Positions 49,861 to 58,433 of a stretch of 64,000 nucleotides of DNA are shown here, piece after piece. The stretch is from Aquincola agrisoli (GTDB lineage: Bacteria > Pseudomonadota > Gammaproteobacteria > Burkholderiales > Burkholderiaceae_C), in NCBI RefSeq assembly GCF_036621135.1, contig NZ_JAZIBG010000049.1:62001-126000 (forward strand), given 5' to 3'. Each line of letters opens with the position of its first letter. Within the stretch, counting starts at the first letter, position 1. The notes under the pieces were generated by a model that worked only from the letters and a program-made list of their open reading frames with translations, was not told the origin of the DNA and did not search any database. Position numbers and translations under genes: made by a program.

Positions 49861-50856
49861 ATGAAGTTCAGCGTCGTCATACCCACCTACAACCGCAGGC
49901 CCCGCATCGCAAGCGCGATTGAGTCTGCTCTTGCTCAGAACACGTCCACGATCGACGTGGAGGTCTGGGTTGTCGATGATGCTTCAACGGATGGAACCGT
50001 GGAATGGTTGCGTACGGTTTACAAAGGGCGTCCCGTCAGGATATTGGCCAACGTTGGCAGCAAAGGCCCTGCAGGGGGACGAAATTCTGGGTTGGCGGCC
50101 GTTCAGGCGGCTGGCCAAGCCGAAGCTGTGGCGTTGCTGGATTCTGACGATGTGTTCTTGCCGAATCATTTGGCCGACGCTGCCGCATTGCTGAAGCGGC
50201 ATCCGAATGTCGACGTTGTCTTTGGGCGCGCCCGCTATGAGCAGGGGGGGAAGGAGGTCCCATATATGGGACCCGCTTTCGAGCGGAAGCTCGCAACGGC
50301 GCCTGTCGCACAATGTATTTCAGATGCGACGCTGTTCGACAGTCGCTTTTTCGAATATCTATTAGAGCAGGGCTGCTGGTTCAATCTCTCCAGCGTCGTA
50401 CTGAGAGCGAACGCTGCACGTGAGCGCATGGTGGAGACGCTGCGCGTCTCGGAAGACTATGAGTTCTGGGTACGGCTGGCCCGCAACCACCGCTTCGCGT
50501 GCCTGCACAACCCGCAGATCATTTACAACTTGGGTGCTGACAACGTTTCTTTTGAAGCGGATGCGAACGTCGAGGGGCATTCGAGTCAATTGCTATCTGC
50601 GCTGTCGCGTATCGCTTCCTATCCCGGCCTGACCGCCCGGCAGCACGGCGTGGTGCAGGCGCAGATGGCCAGTGTGCTGTTCGATTGGGGTTGGCGCTCT
50701 AGCCAAGCGGGCCATCTGCGGCAAGCAGCGCGGCTTCATCTTCGCTCGCTGCGCCTGGGCCTCCGTCGGGCCAATATGACGGCATTGGCCAAATTGCTGA
50801 TACCGAGGCAGCGTTCCATATCTAAGATTACATCAAAGAACAAGGCTGTTCGATGA
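49861..50856 (+). CDS. Glycosyltransferase family 2
   Basis: A 331-residue GT-A enzyme with FSVVIPTYNRRPRIASAIES, VWVVDDASTDGTVEWL, and GQAEAVALLDSDDVFLPNHL containing the DSDD metal-binding motif. The acceptor side shows LRVSEDYEFWVRLARNHRFA with the SED catalytic base. The C-terminal 50 residues are very basic (LRSLRLGLRRANMTALAKLL and later RQRSISK), suggesting peripheral membrane contact. The stop codon overlaps the start of the next gene in ATGA, so the two are translationally coupled. It is part of the low-GC cassette. Confidence 0.9.
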   Translation: MKFSVVIPTYNRRPRIASAIESALAQNTSTIDVEVWVVDDASTDGTVEWLRTVYKGRPVRILANVGSKGPAGGRNSGLAAVQAAGQAEAVALLDSDDVFLPNHLADAAALLKRHPNVDVVFGRARYEQGGKEVPYMGPAFERKLATAPVAQCISDATLFDSRFFEYLLEQGCWFNLSSVVLRANAARERMVETLRVSEDYEFWVRLARNHRFACLHNPQIIYNLGADNVSFEADANVEGHSSQLLSALSRIASYPGLTARQHGVVQAQMASVLFDWGWRSSQAGHLRQAARLHLRSLRLGLRRANMTALAKLLIPRQRSISKITSKNKAVR

Positions 50857-52526
50857 GCTCAGAATATCCGCCGGCAACTGTGCAAACTTGGGGACGGCCT
50901 CGATTCACCGCACCGCAATGGGCCGAGCTGGCGCGCAGCCAAGGCGATGCAGCGGCATGGCAGGCAGCCTTTGATGAAGCGGGAGTGCTGGCTCCGACCC
51001 GCGTCGAGGGGGGGTTTGCGGTCGGCATCGTCGACCAGGTGGGCCGTGCATTTCTGGCTGTCGATCGCTTCGCCGAGCATTCGCTTTGCTATCGCATCGA
51101 AGAAGGGAGCTTGCGGTTCGCCGCCCGCGCGGATACGTTGGCGGATGCTGGTTTGGACGCGATCGACCCGCAGGCAATTTTTGACTATCTCTATTTTCAC
51201 TGCATTCCTTCGCCGCGCACTATTTTCAGGAATGTCCACCGTGTCCCACCCGGGCATTATGTGCGCTTCGAGAACGGTCGACTGGAGACTGGGCCATACT
51301 GGCAGCCGCGTTTCGATGAAGCGCCCCGTGGTGATTTCGACAGTCTGCGCGATGACTTTCGAGCTTTGCTTCGTGATGCCGTGGCTCGCTGTCTGGATGG
51401 CGGCAAAGCGGCATGTTATCTCAGCGGTGGCACAGACAGCTCCACGGTGGCTGGCCTCATTGGCGAAGTGATGGGGCGTCCTGCTGCCACCTATTCGATC
51501 GGCTTTGAAGCGCAAGGCTATGACGAAATGTCCTATGCGCGCGTTGCTGCGCAGCATTTTGGCACGGAGCATCACGAGTACTATGTGACGCCGGCAGACC
51601 TCGTGGCGTCCATTCCCGCAGTGGCTCGGCACTACGACCAGCCTTTTGGAAATTCGTCAGCGTTGCCCGCATACTATTGCGCGCGCATGGCGCGCAACGA
51701 CGGCGTAAGCCGTTTGCTCGCCGGTGATGGCGGCGACGAATTGTTCGGGGGCAACGCACGCTATGCCAAGCAGCGGGTTTTCGGCTGGTACGAGCATGTT
51801 CCGATGCCGCTGCGCAAGGGGATCGTCGAACCTATCTTGTTGCAGACCCCTGCCGGGCGCGTGCCATTAGTCCGTAAGGTTGCAAGCTATGTCGATCAAG
51901 CGCGTGACGAGATGCCGAACAGGCTCCAGCAATATAACTTGTTGCTGCGTTTGGGCGTCGATCAGGTGCTTACACCTGATTTCCTGGCAAGCATCGACAT
52001 GGCCGCTCCTCTGCAGCACCAACGGGCAGTTTGGCACGCGGTAAAGGAGCCCGCCAGTGATCTCAACCACATGCTTGCATACGACTGGCGTTACACATTG
52101 GCGGAAAGTGATTTGCCGAAGGTCCGCGGAAGCGCAGCGTTGGCGGGAATGGACGTTGCGTTCCCGATGCTTGACGATGGGTTGCTTGATTTCTCCTTGC
52201 GTCTGCCTGTTTCATACAAACTCAGGGGCCTCAAGCTGCGCTGGTTCTTCAAGGAGGCGTTGCGCGGATTTCTTCCAGACGAAATTCTGACTAAGAAGAA
52301 GCAGGGCTTCGGCTTACCTTTTGGGGTGTGGGCCATGCAGCATGATGCTCTGTATCGCCTGGCTCAAGCATCATTGCATAGCTTCGCTACACGCGGCATC
52401 GTGCGAGCTGACTTCATTGAGGCGCTGCTGCAGACGCACTTGAAGGCCCATCCAGCTTATTACGGCGAGATGATTTGGATCTTGATGATGCTGGAGCAAT
52501 GGCTGCAGTCGCGGGAAGGCGCTTGA
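50853..52526 (+). CDS. Asparagine synthetase-like protein lacking the glutaminase cysteine
   Basis: A 557-residue protein of the AsnB family. The synthetase half is intact: the pyrophosphate loop SGGTDSS is at 191-197, with LLAGDGGDELFGGNARY further on. The N-terminal class II glutaminase domain is degenerate: the protein starts MSSEYPPA, with no cysteine after Met1, and there is no RGPD or NGEIYN block, only the later VGGF-to-PYW part of the domain (50-150). It probably cannot release ammonia from glutamine and must use another nitrogen donor or nucleophile. Relatives amidate uronic acids or other carboxylates in polysaccharides. It overlaps the preceding GT2 gene by 4 bp and ends the plus-strand block. 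Confidence 0.88.
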   Translation: MSSEYPPATVQTWGRPRFTAPQWAELARSQGDAAAWQAAFDEAGVLAPTRVEGGFAVGIVDQVGRAFLAVDRFAEHSLCYRIEEGSLRFAARADTLADAGLDAIDPQAIFDYLYFHCIPSPRTIFRNVHRVPPGHYVRFENGRLETGPYWQPRFDEAPRGDFDSLRDDFRALLRDAVARCLDGGKAACYLSGGTDSSTVAGLIGEVMGRPAATYSIGFEAQGYDEMSYARVAAQHFGTEHHEYYVTPADLVASIPAVARHYDQPFGNSSALPAYYCARMARNDGVSRLLAGDGGDELFGGNARYAKQRVFGWYEHVPMPLRKGIVEPILLQTPAGRVPLVRKVASYVDQARDEMPNRLQQYNLLLRLGVDQVLTPDFLASIDMAAPLQHQRAVWHAVKEPASDLNHMLAYDWRYTLAESDLPKVRGSAALAGMDVAFPMLDDGLLDFSLRLPVSYKLRGLKLRWFFKEALRGFLPDEILTKKKQGFGLPFGVWAMQHDALYRLAQASLHSFATRGIVRADFIEALLQTHLKAHPAYYGEMIWILMMLEQWLQSREGA

Positions 52527-52539
52527 TGGCGTCTCGGAT

Positions 52540-53472
52540 CTACGGCGTTGATCGATATTTCAGAGCTTCTTCATAGAGCGGTTTGAGTCCGAATCCGCTG
52601 CATATGTCCGATAGCTTGAAGTTGGCGGACAGTTCCTTGGACAGATCGCGCCGCCAATCATCCACGCTGGCGGCTATGTAGTTCTTGCGCCGCATACGGG
52701 TGTAGTGGCCTTCGTCGACCTCTGCTTCCGGAATCGCCATCAACTTGCCCCCCAGCGCCTTGTGCCAATAGCGGATGCCGACCCCGCAGTCCCAGTACAT
52801 CGTGGTGCGCCTCTTGCGCTCCTCGTCGCCTGGACAGTTGGGGTGGAGGTAAAAGCAGAGCCACCAGCCGCAGCCCAGGTCGAAATTGCTGCGACTGGCG
52901 CCACGGGTCACGCAGCCGAGCAACTCCCAGTAGCGAAGTGTGTGGGGTTGCTGAAGCCGCTGTCGCATCGATGGCCGGGGCTCCACAGTAATCATCGCGC
53001 CGTCTTCCAGCGTTTCGAACCGCCGCGCGTACGCCTGCATCTGCTCGATCGGCATCAAAAGATCCGCATGCCAGAAGGCCAGCCGCTCGCACCAGGCGAA
53101 CGCGAAGTCCAGCGGGAAGTGCGGATACATCGTGCCGAAGCCGAAATGCCGGTTGAAGTCGATCAGCACGGCGCCCGGCAGCAGCGGCGGTGGGCCCACT
53201 CGCGGATCGAAGCCGACCACCGGCGTCCAGCCCACTTCCAGCACCATGCGCTGTTGCAGCAGGCTCCACTCGGCGTCGACGTTCCAGCACAGCCACGGAC
53301 GCTCCACGCCGGCGAGTTGGCTCTCCCACTCCCGGGCGACCGACAGGATGTCGTGGTACGTGAAGGGCGAGGCGTTGAACCCCTCCCAGTTGCCGATGCC
53401 GGCGCTCATGCGTTCGCGCTCGCCACCGGTGAGCCACGGACGCGTCAAATGGAGGGGAGGCTGAACGTTCAT
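52540..53472 (-). CDS. Hypothetical protein in the exopolysaccharide locus
   Basis: I do not recognise this 310-residue protein. It is soluble in appearance: no signal peptide or membrane segment. It is rich in Trp, Tyr, Phe and Cys, with notable stretches LCWNVDAEWSLLQQRMVL, MYPHFPLDFAFAWCERLAFW and DLGCGWWLCFYLHPNCPGDE. Aromatic residues at this density suggest a carbohydrate- or nucleotide-binding surface. Base composition returns to the high GC of the locus, and its orientation is that of the conserved core operon, 27 bp behind the deacetylase gene. Coding potential is supported by length, spacing and a clean start, not by a known family. Confidence 0.75.
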   Translation of the reverse strand: MNVQPPLHLTRPWLTGGERERMSAGIGNWEGFNASPFTYHDILSVAREWESQLAGVERPWLCWNVDAEWSLLQQRMVLEVGWTPVVGFDPRVGPPPLLPGAVLIDFNRHFGFGTMYPHFPLDFAFAWCERLAFWHADLLMPIEQMQAYARRFETLEDGAMITVEPRPSMRQRLQQPHTLRYWELLGCVTRGASRSNFDLGCGWWLCFYLHPNCPGDEERKRRTTMYWDCGVGIRYWHKALGGKLMAIPEAEVDEGHYTRMRRKNYIAASVDDWRRDLSKELSANFKLSDICSGFGLKPLYEEALKYRSTP

Positions 53473-53499
53473 GACTCTCGAGGATGAGGAGCAGACGCC

Positions 53500-54465
53500 T
53501 TAAATGCGTTCGGGCTTGCGGCGCAGATTGGCAACCAACCGCAGGCCGAATCGCGCGCGGTGCTGGTCCCAAGGCGTGAATCGGGGAATCTGGAACATGT
53601 CGGAACCCTGTTGCGCAGCACCCCACGCCGTGGTCACGGCGGCACGGAAGCCGGCTCGGCGGGCGAGCGCCACGCTGCGGCCTGTGTAGTCGGTGCGCGG
53701 CTTGCCGTTGGGATAGGCGAACAGGTCGATCGGCGAATCCAGAATCTCTTCCAGGGCCGTTTTGCCGCGTGCGATCTCTGCCATTGCAGCGTCATCGTCG
53801 AGGACTGCCAGGATGGGGTGCGAAGCGGTATGGCCGCCCACGGCCATTCCCTGGCGCACGAGCTCGCGGACTTCTTGCGAACGCATCATCAGCGTGCGGG
53901 GGCGCTGCACGCCGGCGGCTTTCAGCACACCGTCCACCGCCTGCTCGCGGCGTGCGGGTTCCAGGTACTTGAGCCGGCCCAGCAGGTGGTCGATCGCGGC
54001 ACGGCGTTGCTGCACGCCGCCGAGTTCAATGCATCCCAGGCTGCCGTCGTCCACCTTGGACAGGTCCAGCGAGGCGTGCGACGTTCGCCGCACGGCTTCG
54101 ACCACCCCATCGTTCCACATGCAGCCGCCATCCAGGTAGTCGCTGGCGACGAAGAAAGCGGCCGTCAGGCCATGGCGTTGCAGTATGGGGACGGCCACGC
54201 GCAGGTTGTCTTCGTAGCCATCGTCGAAGGTGATCGCCAGTGCCCGCTCGGGCAGCGTGCGTTCCTGCAGATGGCGGACTGCCGTACCGAGCGGCAGCAC
54301 GTTGAACCACGCGGCCAGCCAGCCGCAGAGGCTGTCGAAGCGGGCGGCGTCGATCTCTTCCGGGAAGAGCGGATCGGGCGCGTCGAGCACACGATGGAAG
54401 ATGAGCGTGGACAGCCGTGCCCGCGGACCGCGGGGTGTCGTGAGGTTCAGCAGGGGCTTGATCAT
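53500..54465 (-). CDS. Polysaccharide deacetylase (NodB homology domain)
   Basis: A 321-residue carbohydrate esterase family 4 protein. NodB motif 1 is AITFDDGYEDN (Thr79-Phe-Asp81-Asp82-Gly), motif 2 is GGHTASHP (His212, His216), and motif 3 resembles FAYPNGKPRTDYT. It removes N- or O-acetyl groups from sugars in a metal-dependent way. FHRVLDAPDPLFPEEIDAAR at 23-42 is common in deacetylases of exopolysaccharide loci. There is no signal peptide, so it may act on the lipid-linked precursor in the cytoplasm. ATG at 54465 overlaps the end of the ligase gene (ATGA). Confidence 0.9.
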   Translation of the reverse strand: MIKPLLNLTTPRGPRARLSTLIFHRVLDAPDPLFPEEIDAARFDSLCGWLAAWFNVLPLGTAVRHLQERTLPERALAITFDDGYEDNLRVAVPILQRHGLTAAFFVASDYLDGGCMWNDGVVEAVRRTSHASLDLSKVDDGSLGCIELGGVQQRRAAIDHLLGRLKYLEPARREQAVDGVLKAAGVQRPRTLMMRSQEVRELVRQGMAVGGHTASHPILAVLDDDAAMAEIARGKTALEEILDSPIDLFAYPNGKPRTDYTGRSVALARRAGFRAAVTTAWGAAQQGSDMFQIPRFTPWDQHRARFGLRLVANLRRKPERI

Positions 54466-55835
54466 CGGTGCGGCTGCAGCGTTGCGGAGGATGTCCGTGC
54501 CGGCTTGCGGCCTGCAGGGGCGGCAGGCGGTGTGCCATGCAGCGGTTCGACCAGCCCCAGACGGTACTGCCACGGGCGGCCCGTGTGTGTTTCGGTCTCC
54601 CAGCCGCGGTTGCGCACCCAGGCGCGCGCGAGCACCACCATGGCCATGATGTAGTAGGGCAGGTCGAAGTACGACAGGCTCAGGAACGATCCCCCCACGA
54701 GGTAGCCGAGCAGCGACGCCTGGGCCATGCCGGCCAGGTCGAAGCACCAGCGTGCCTGCGCGATGCTGGCGGCCTCCTTGCGCAGCTTCGAGGCCATGCG
54801 CCAGGTGCTGATCCAGATCATCACGAACAGGAAGAAGCCGATGAAGCCATGGTGGCCCATCACCTGGAAATAGATGCTGTGTGCGACAGGGGTGCCCAGT
54901 TGGGGCGTGGGTGAATACAGCTGGAAGAGTTCCGGCCGTGCGAGGTTGAAGCCGATACCGAACAGGTAGTGTTTCGCGACACCCCAGGACACCCACCAGG
55001 CGCTGAAGCGGCCCTGCGCCGACTCGTCCTCCTGGTACTCGCCGATCGTGTTCATTCGCTCAGTCCACGTGTCGGGCATGAACGCGAGCAAGGCCATCGC
55101 TGCCAAGGCAATGAACACGCCGCCGAGCATGCGCTTGTGCCCCCGCCACCACAACAACAACGTCATTGCGCTGATAGCAAGCAGACCACCACGCGATTGC
55201 GAGCCCAAAACCGAGATGGCGCACAGCAGCATGATGGCTGTCATCGCGAGCCTCGCGCGCGCCGATGGCATCTGCAGCTGGCAGAAGCGCAATAGCGGTA
55301 TGGTCATCACCAACGCCAATGCAAATTCGTTGTTGTCCGCGATGAAGGAGTCCGGAGGGCCCCATACGTGGTAGCTACCACCGTGAGCCAGAGTGAACAA
55401 CCCGCCCTTGGCACCCAGCAACGCCAAAGACAAGGCGCAAACCCAGGCGAGCGCAACGATCTGCAGGCGAGAGTGAATCATCGCCAGTGCGACGAAGACC
55501 ATGAGGTACACCTTCATGACCTTGTCCCATTGGAGGTAGTCGGTCTTGTAGTCCAGGCCCATCAACCAAGAGACAGTGACCCACATGAAGAAAAGCAGCA
55601 ACCAGACTGTGGGCGCGCCTTGGAAGGGTGACTTCTTCTGTCGATAGAACACCAGCGCGAGCAACGTGGTTCCGGCGGCCATCGCCGCCACCGGCGCCGT
55701 ATAAGCGAACCCGTAGGTATAGCGGTGCGGATTCATCAGGCTGATCCAGCACCAGGCCAGCACGCCGATCCACGGACGTCGCAGCGTCAGCAGCACCAGC
55801 GCGACGATGATGCCCATCACCAGGATGTCACGCAT
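54462..55835 (-). CDS. Putative O-glycosylation/O-antigen ligase, exosortase A system-associated
   Basis: A 457-residue membrane protein with about 11 hydrophobic segments, of the Wzy/WaaL group and matching the exosortase A-associated family (TIGR03097). Its start RDILVMGIIVALVLLTLRRP and ISLMNPHRYTYGFAY are typical. The periplasmic loop contains GSQSRGGLLA and FSAWWVSWGVAKHYLFGIGF, with arginine and the histidine of PVAHSIYFQVMGHHGF as likely active residues in glycan transfer from undecaprenyl carrier. It overlaps the preceding gene by 8 bp and the next by 4 bp. Whether it polymerises the polysaccharide or attaches glycan to protein is open. Confidence 0.88.
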   Translation of the reverse strand: MRDILVMGIIVALVLLTLRRPWIGVLAWCWISLMNPHRYTYGFAYTAPVAAMAAGTTLLALVFYRQKKSPFQGAPTVWLLLFFMWVTVSWLMGLDYKTDYLQWDKVMKVYLMVFVALAMIHSRLQIVALAWVCALSLALLGAKGGLFTLAHGGSYHVWGPPDSFIADNNEFALALVMTIPLLRFCQLQMPSARARLAMTAIMLLCAISVLGSQSRGGLLAISAMTLLLWWRGHKRMLGGVFIALAAMALLAFMPDTWTERMNTIGEYQEDESAQGRFSAWWVSWGVAKHYLFGIGFNLARPELFQLYSPTPQLGTPVAHSIYFQVMGHHGFIGFFLFVMIWISTWRMASKLRKEAASIAQARWCFDLAGMAQASLLGYLVGGSFLSLSYFDLPYYIMAMVVLARAWVRNRGWETETHTGRPWQYRLGLVEPLHGTPPAAPAGRKPARTSSATLQPHR

Positions 55836-57207
55836 GGGCCGCCTCACGCATCGAGCCTGGGGCCACGTGGCTCACGATGTAGCGGAACTTGCCAGATCGT
55901 TCGGGCGCGATCGCCTCCACACGGACGACGTCCACGGCCACCTGCATCCCCAGGCGCTGGCGGAACCCCTTCACCACCGCGGCTTCCGATGCCGCATCGA
56001 ACGCAGGACCTGCAACGATCTGCACCGACGTGCGGTACAGGTCATGTTGCTCGACGCGGAAAGCCTGCACGCCCGGCAGGTCCCGCAGCACGTAGATCAG
56101 CGCCAGGCCATGGATCACCGTGCCGTCGGTCGCCACCACAAAATCCGTGGCGCGGCCTTGGATCTCTCGCAGCGTGGGCAGTCCCCGCCCACAAGTGCAG
56201 GGGGCCTCTCCCATCACCGCGATGTCGCCCGTCCGGTAACGGATGAACGGAAAATCGTGTGTCGCCAGATGCGTGACGACGATCTCGCCGGGTTCTCCGG
56301 GGGCCGCCGGCTGGCCATCGCGGTCGATCAGTTCGACCACCACGTCCTCCGCGGTCAGGTGCATGCTGCCGGCCGGACACTGGTGCGCGATGAAGCCGGC
56401 GTCCCGGCTGCCGTAGCCGTTGGCCACCGGGCAACCGAACACGCGCGAGATGGCGTCCCGCTGCTCGTCGTACAGCCGCTCGCTGGTCACGAACGCCACG
56501 CGGATGCCGAGGTCGTCCATGCGTTGGCCGCGCTTTTCGGCATGCCGCGCGATGTGCGACAACGCCGACGGATAGCCGAAGAGCATGCGCGGCCGCCGGG
56601 CGCGGATGCGCGCGACGAAGCCGTCGAGCTTGGCCTCGCTCATCTCGAATGCGGGCAGCAGTTCGGTGCGCATCAACGCATCGCGCCATCGGCGCACCCG
56701 ATCCTGCGCCCCGAGCTCGATGGGCGAGCCCCAGACGACGATCTCCGGGTCGCCGATGTCCACGCCCCACCAGCGGGTCGCCCGCCATTTGGCGGCCACG
56801 TCGTGGCTGACCCGGCGTGCACCGATGTAGAAGATCAGTGGCTCGCCCGACGATCCACCCGTGTTGAAGCGGGCCAGCCCGATGGCGTGGTCGTGGCGCA
56901 GGGCTTCGGTATGGGCGCGTATCGCGGCCTTGTCGAGGAAGGGTAGCGCCTGCAGGTCGGACACGCTCTGCACGCGCCGCGGATCGAACCCGAGCCGGGC
57001 GAAGATGTCGCGGTAGTAGGGCACGTGCTGCCCGGCCTCCTGCAGCAAGGCGCGCAGGCGCTGCAGCTGCAGGTCGGCCAGCCGATCGGCAGGCCACCAC
57101 TGCGTCTGCTCCATTTCACGGCGTACCCGCACCGTCGTGTGCGACTTCAGCTTCTCCTGGACCGGGAATACGAGGCCCGAGACGAGTCGTGTGTACAAGC
57201 TGGACAT
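55828..57207 (-). CDS. CapK-like adenylate-forming enzyme (phenylacetate-CoA ligase family)
   Basis: A 459-residue protein of the PaaK/CapK group. It has the ATP-binding loop FNTGGSSGEPLIFY, then VANGYGSRDAGFIAHQCPAG, FPFIRYRTGDIAVMG and APCTCGRGLPTLREIQGR; the cysteines of the last two blocks suggest the zinc site seen in some members. Enzymes of this type form acyl-adenylates; in capsule clusters their true acceptors are unknown. It is the second adenylating enzyme of the locus after the acyl-CoA ligase, and could work with the same carrier protein. It sits between a glycosyltransferase and the ligase in the core operon. Confidence 0.87.
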   Translation of the reverse strand: MSSLYTRLVSGLVFPVQEKLKSHTTVRVRREMEQTQWWPADRLADLQLQRLRALLQEAGQHVPYYRDIFARLGFDPRRVQSVSDLQALPFLDKAAIRAHTEALRHDHAIGLARFNTGGSSGEPLIFYIGARRVSHDVAAKWRATRWWGVDIGDPEIVVWGSPIELGAQDRVRRWRDALMRTELLPAFEMSEAKLDGFVARIRARRPRMLFGYPSALSHIARHAEKRGQRMDDLGIRVAFVTSERLYDEQRDAISRVFGCPVANGYGSRDAGFIAHQCPAGSMHLTAEDVVVELIDRDGQPAAPGEPGEIVVTHLATHDFPFIRYRTGDIAVMGEAPCTCGRGLPTLREIQGRATDFVVATDGTVIHGLALIYVLRDLPGVQAFRVEQHDLYRTSVQIVAGPAFDAASEAAVVKGFRQRLGMQVAVDVVRVEAIAPERSGKFRYIVSHVAPGSMREAAHA

Positions 57208-57227
57208 GGTGTTTCGTTCGGGCCGGC

Positions 57228-58433
57228 TTAGCGTGCGGCGAGGCGCTTGAAGGCGCCAAGAAGTGTCTGGACGCGCTGGTCCCAGGTGTTGGCCGCTGCG
57301 TGCGCGCGGATGGCCTGCCGGTTCCAGGGCCGGGCCAGGGCATCGGCCAGCGCGTCGTGCAACTGCTGTTCGTCATCGAACGGCACCACGATGCCTAATG
57401 CGGGATCGGACACGACCTCCTTGTTGCCTCCGACATCGGTGGTGACGACCGGCAGGCCGCAGGCCATGGCCTCGAGCAGCACGTTGGCCCAGCCTTCGTT
57501 GCGGGTGGCCAGCACGAAGACGTCGGCGGCCGACAGCACGGCACTCAGGGCCTGCGGAGGCAGCGGGCCGAGGAAGCGCACGGTCTCGCCGAGCCCCAGC
57601 TCGTCGGACAGCTTGTGCAGCCGAGCCGTCCAGTCGCCTTCGAGGCTGGGCCCGCCGACCACCAGGTACACCAGCCCCGGAAAGCGCCGGCGCAGTGCGG
57701 GCAGGCAGGCCATCACGCGATGGAAACCCTTGCGCTCGACCAGGCCGCCCACCGTGACCAGGACCGGCACGCCTTCCGGCAGGCCGAGGCGCTGGCGTGC
57801 TGACGGCTGCGGCTGCGGCGTGAACTTGTCGAGGTCGACGCCGTTGCCGACCACCTGCACACGCTCGGCCGGTACGCCGAGTCCGTGGGCCACGGCCGCG
57901 AGCGAGGCCGACACGGCGAACACGCGGTCCGCACGCAGCAGCGCCTGCCGGAGCAGGGGCGCGAGCGCCAGATCCTTGGCATGGCGCGTCTCGGTGCCCC
58001 GCAGCGTGATGCAGACAGGCACGCCGAGCCAGCGGCCCAGCAGCGTCGCGGCGTAGCCGTCGGGATAGCCGAAATGCGCGTCGATCAGGTCGAGGCGCCC
58101 CGCACGCTTCAACGCGCGCAGCCGCGGCCAGGCGGCCAACGCCATCGACAGGCCGTCGAGGCGCTTGAGCAGGCCAGGGAGCGAGAAGAACCGCGGGAAC
58201 CACACCTCGTGCGCAGATTGCTGCTCGAAGCGCGGCGCGCCCGGCCGGAAGCCCGGCTTGAATCGCGCCAGCAGGCCTTGCAGCGGAAACCACGGCGTGG
58301 GCGCGACCACGCACAGCGGCAGCTGCCGGCCGACGCGGAACATGCGCTCGCGGATGAACAGCCCCGCACCCGGCTGCATCCGGCTCGGGAACAGGCTGCT
58401 GAACACCACCACGTGCGGCCCCGGTTCACGCAT
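57228..58433 (-). CDS. Glycosyltransferase family 4
   Basis: A 401-residue GT-B enzyme. The N-terminal domain has VVFSSLFPSRMQPGAGLFIR and LDLIDAHFGYPDGYAATLLG; the donor domain has QVVGNGVDLDKFTPQ, VLVTVGGLVERKGFHRVM and NEGWANVLLEAMACGLPVVT with the EX7E-type motif. It is a retaining transferase of the kind that recurs in exosortase A loci. It overlaps the upstream glycosyltransferase by 8 bp and is followed by the CapK-like gene after 20 bp. The sugar added is unknown. Confidence 0.9.
   Translation of the reverse strand: MREPGPHVVVFSSLFPSRMQPGAGLFIRERMFRVGRQLPLCVVAPTPWFPLQGLLARFKPGFRPGAPRFEQQSAHEVWFPRFFSLPGLLKRLDGLSMALAAWPRLRALKRAGRLDLIDAHFGYPDGYAATLLGRWLGVPVCITLRGTETRHAKDLALAPLLRQALLRADRVFAVSASLAAVAHGLGVPAERVQVVGNGVDLDKFTPQPQPSARQRLGLPEGVPVLVTVGGLVERKGFHRVMACLPALRRRFPGLVYLVVGGPSLEGDWTARLHKLSDELGLGETVRFLGPLPPQALSAVLSAADVFVLATRNEGWANVLLEAMACGLPVVTTDVGGNKEVVSDPALGIVVPFDDEQQLHDALADALARPWNRQAIRAHAAANTWDQRVQTLLGAFKRLAAR

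Larger units (their letters stand above)
45425..52526. other. Low-GC glycan assembly cassette, probably horizontally acquired
   Basis: From the flippase to the asparagine-synthetase-like gene the base composition falls clearly below that of the surroundings: sample lines give 23/60 G+C at 46561 and 27/60 at 48481, against 39/60 at 36181. AT-ending codons (TTT, ATT, GAT) become common. All six to seven genes point right and are tightly spaced. The contents (flippase, methyltransferase, three glycosyltransferases, amidotransferase-like protein) are the kind that differ between strains. No insertion sequence, integrase or repeat marks either edge. Confidence 0.65.
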
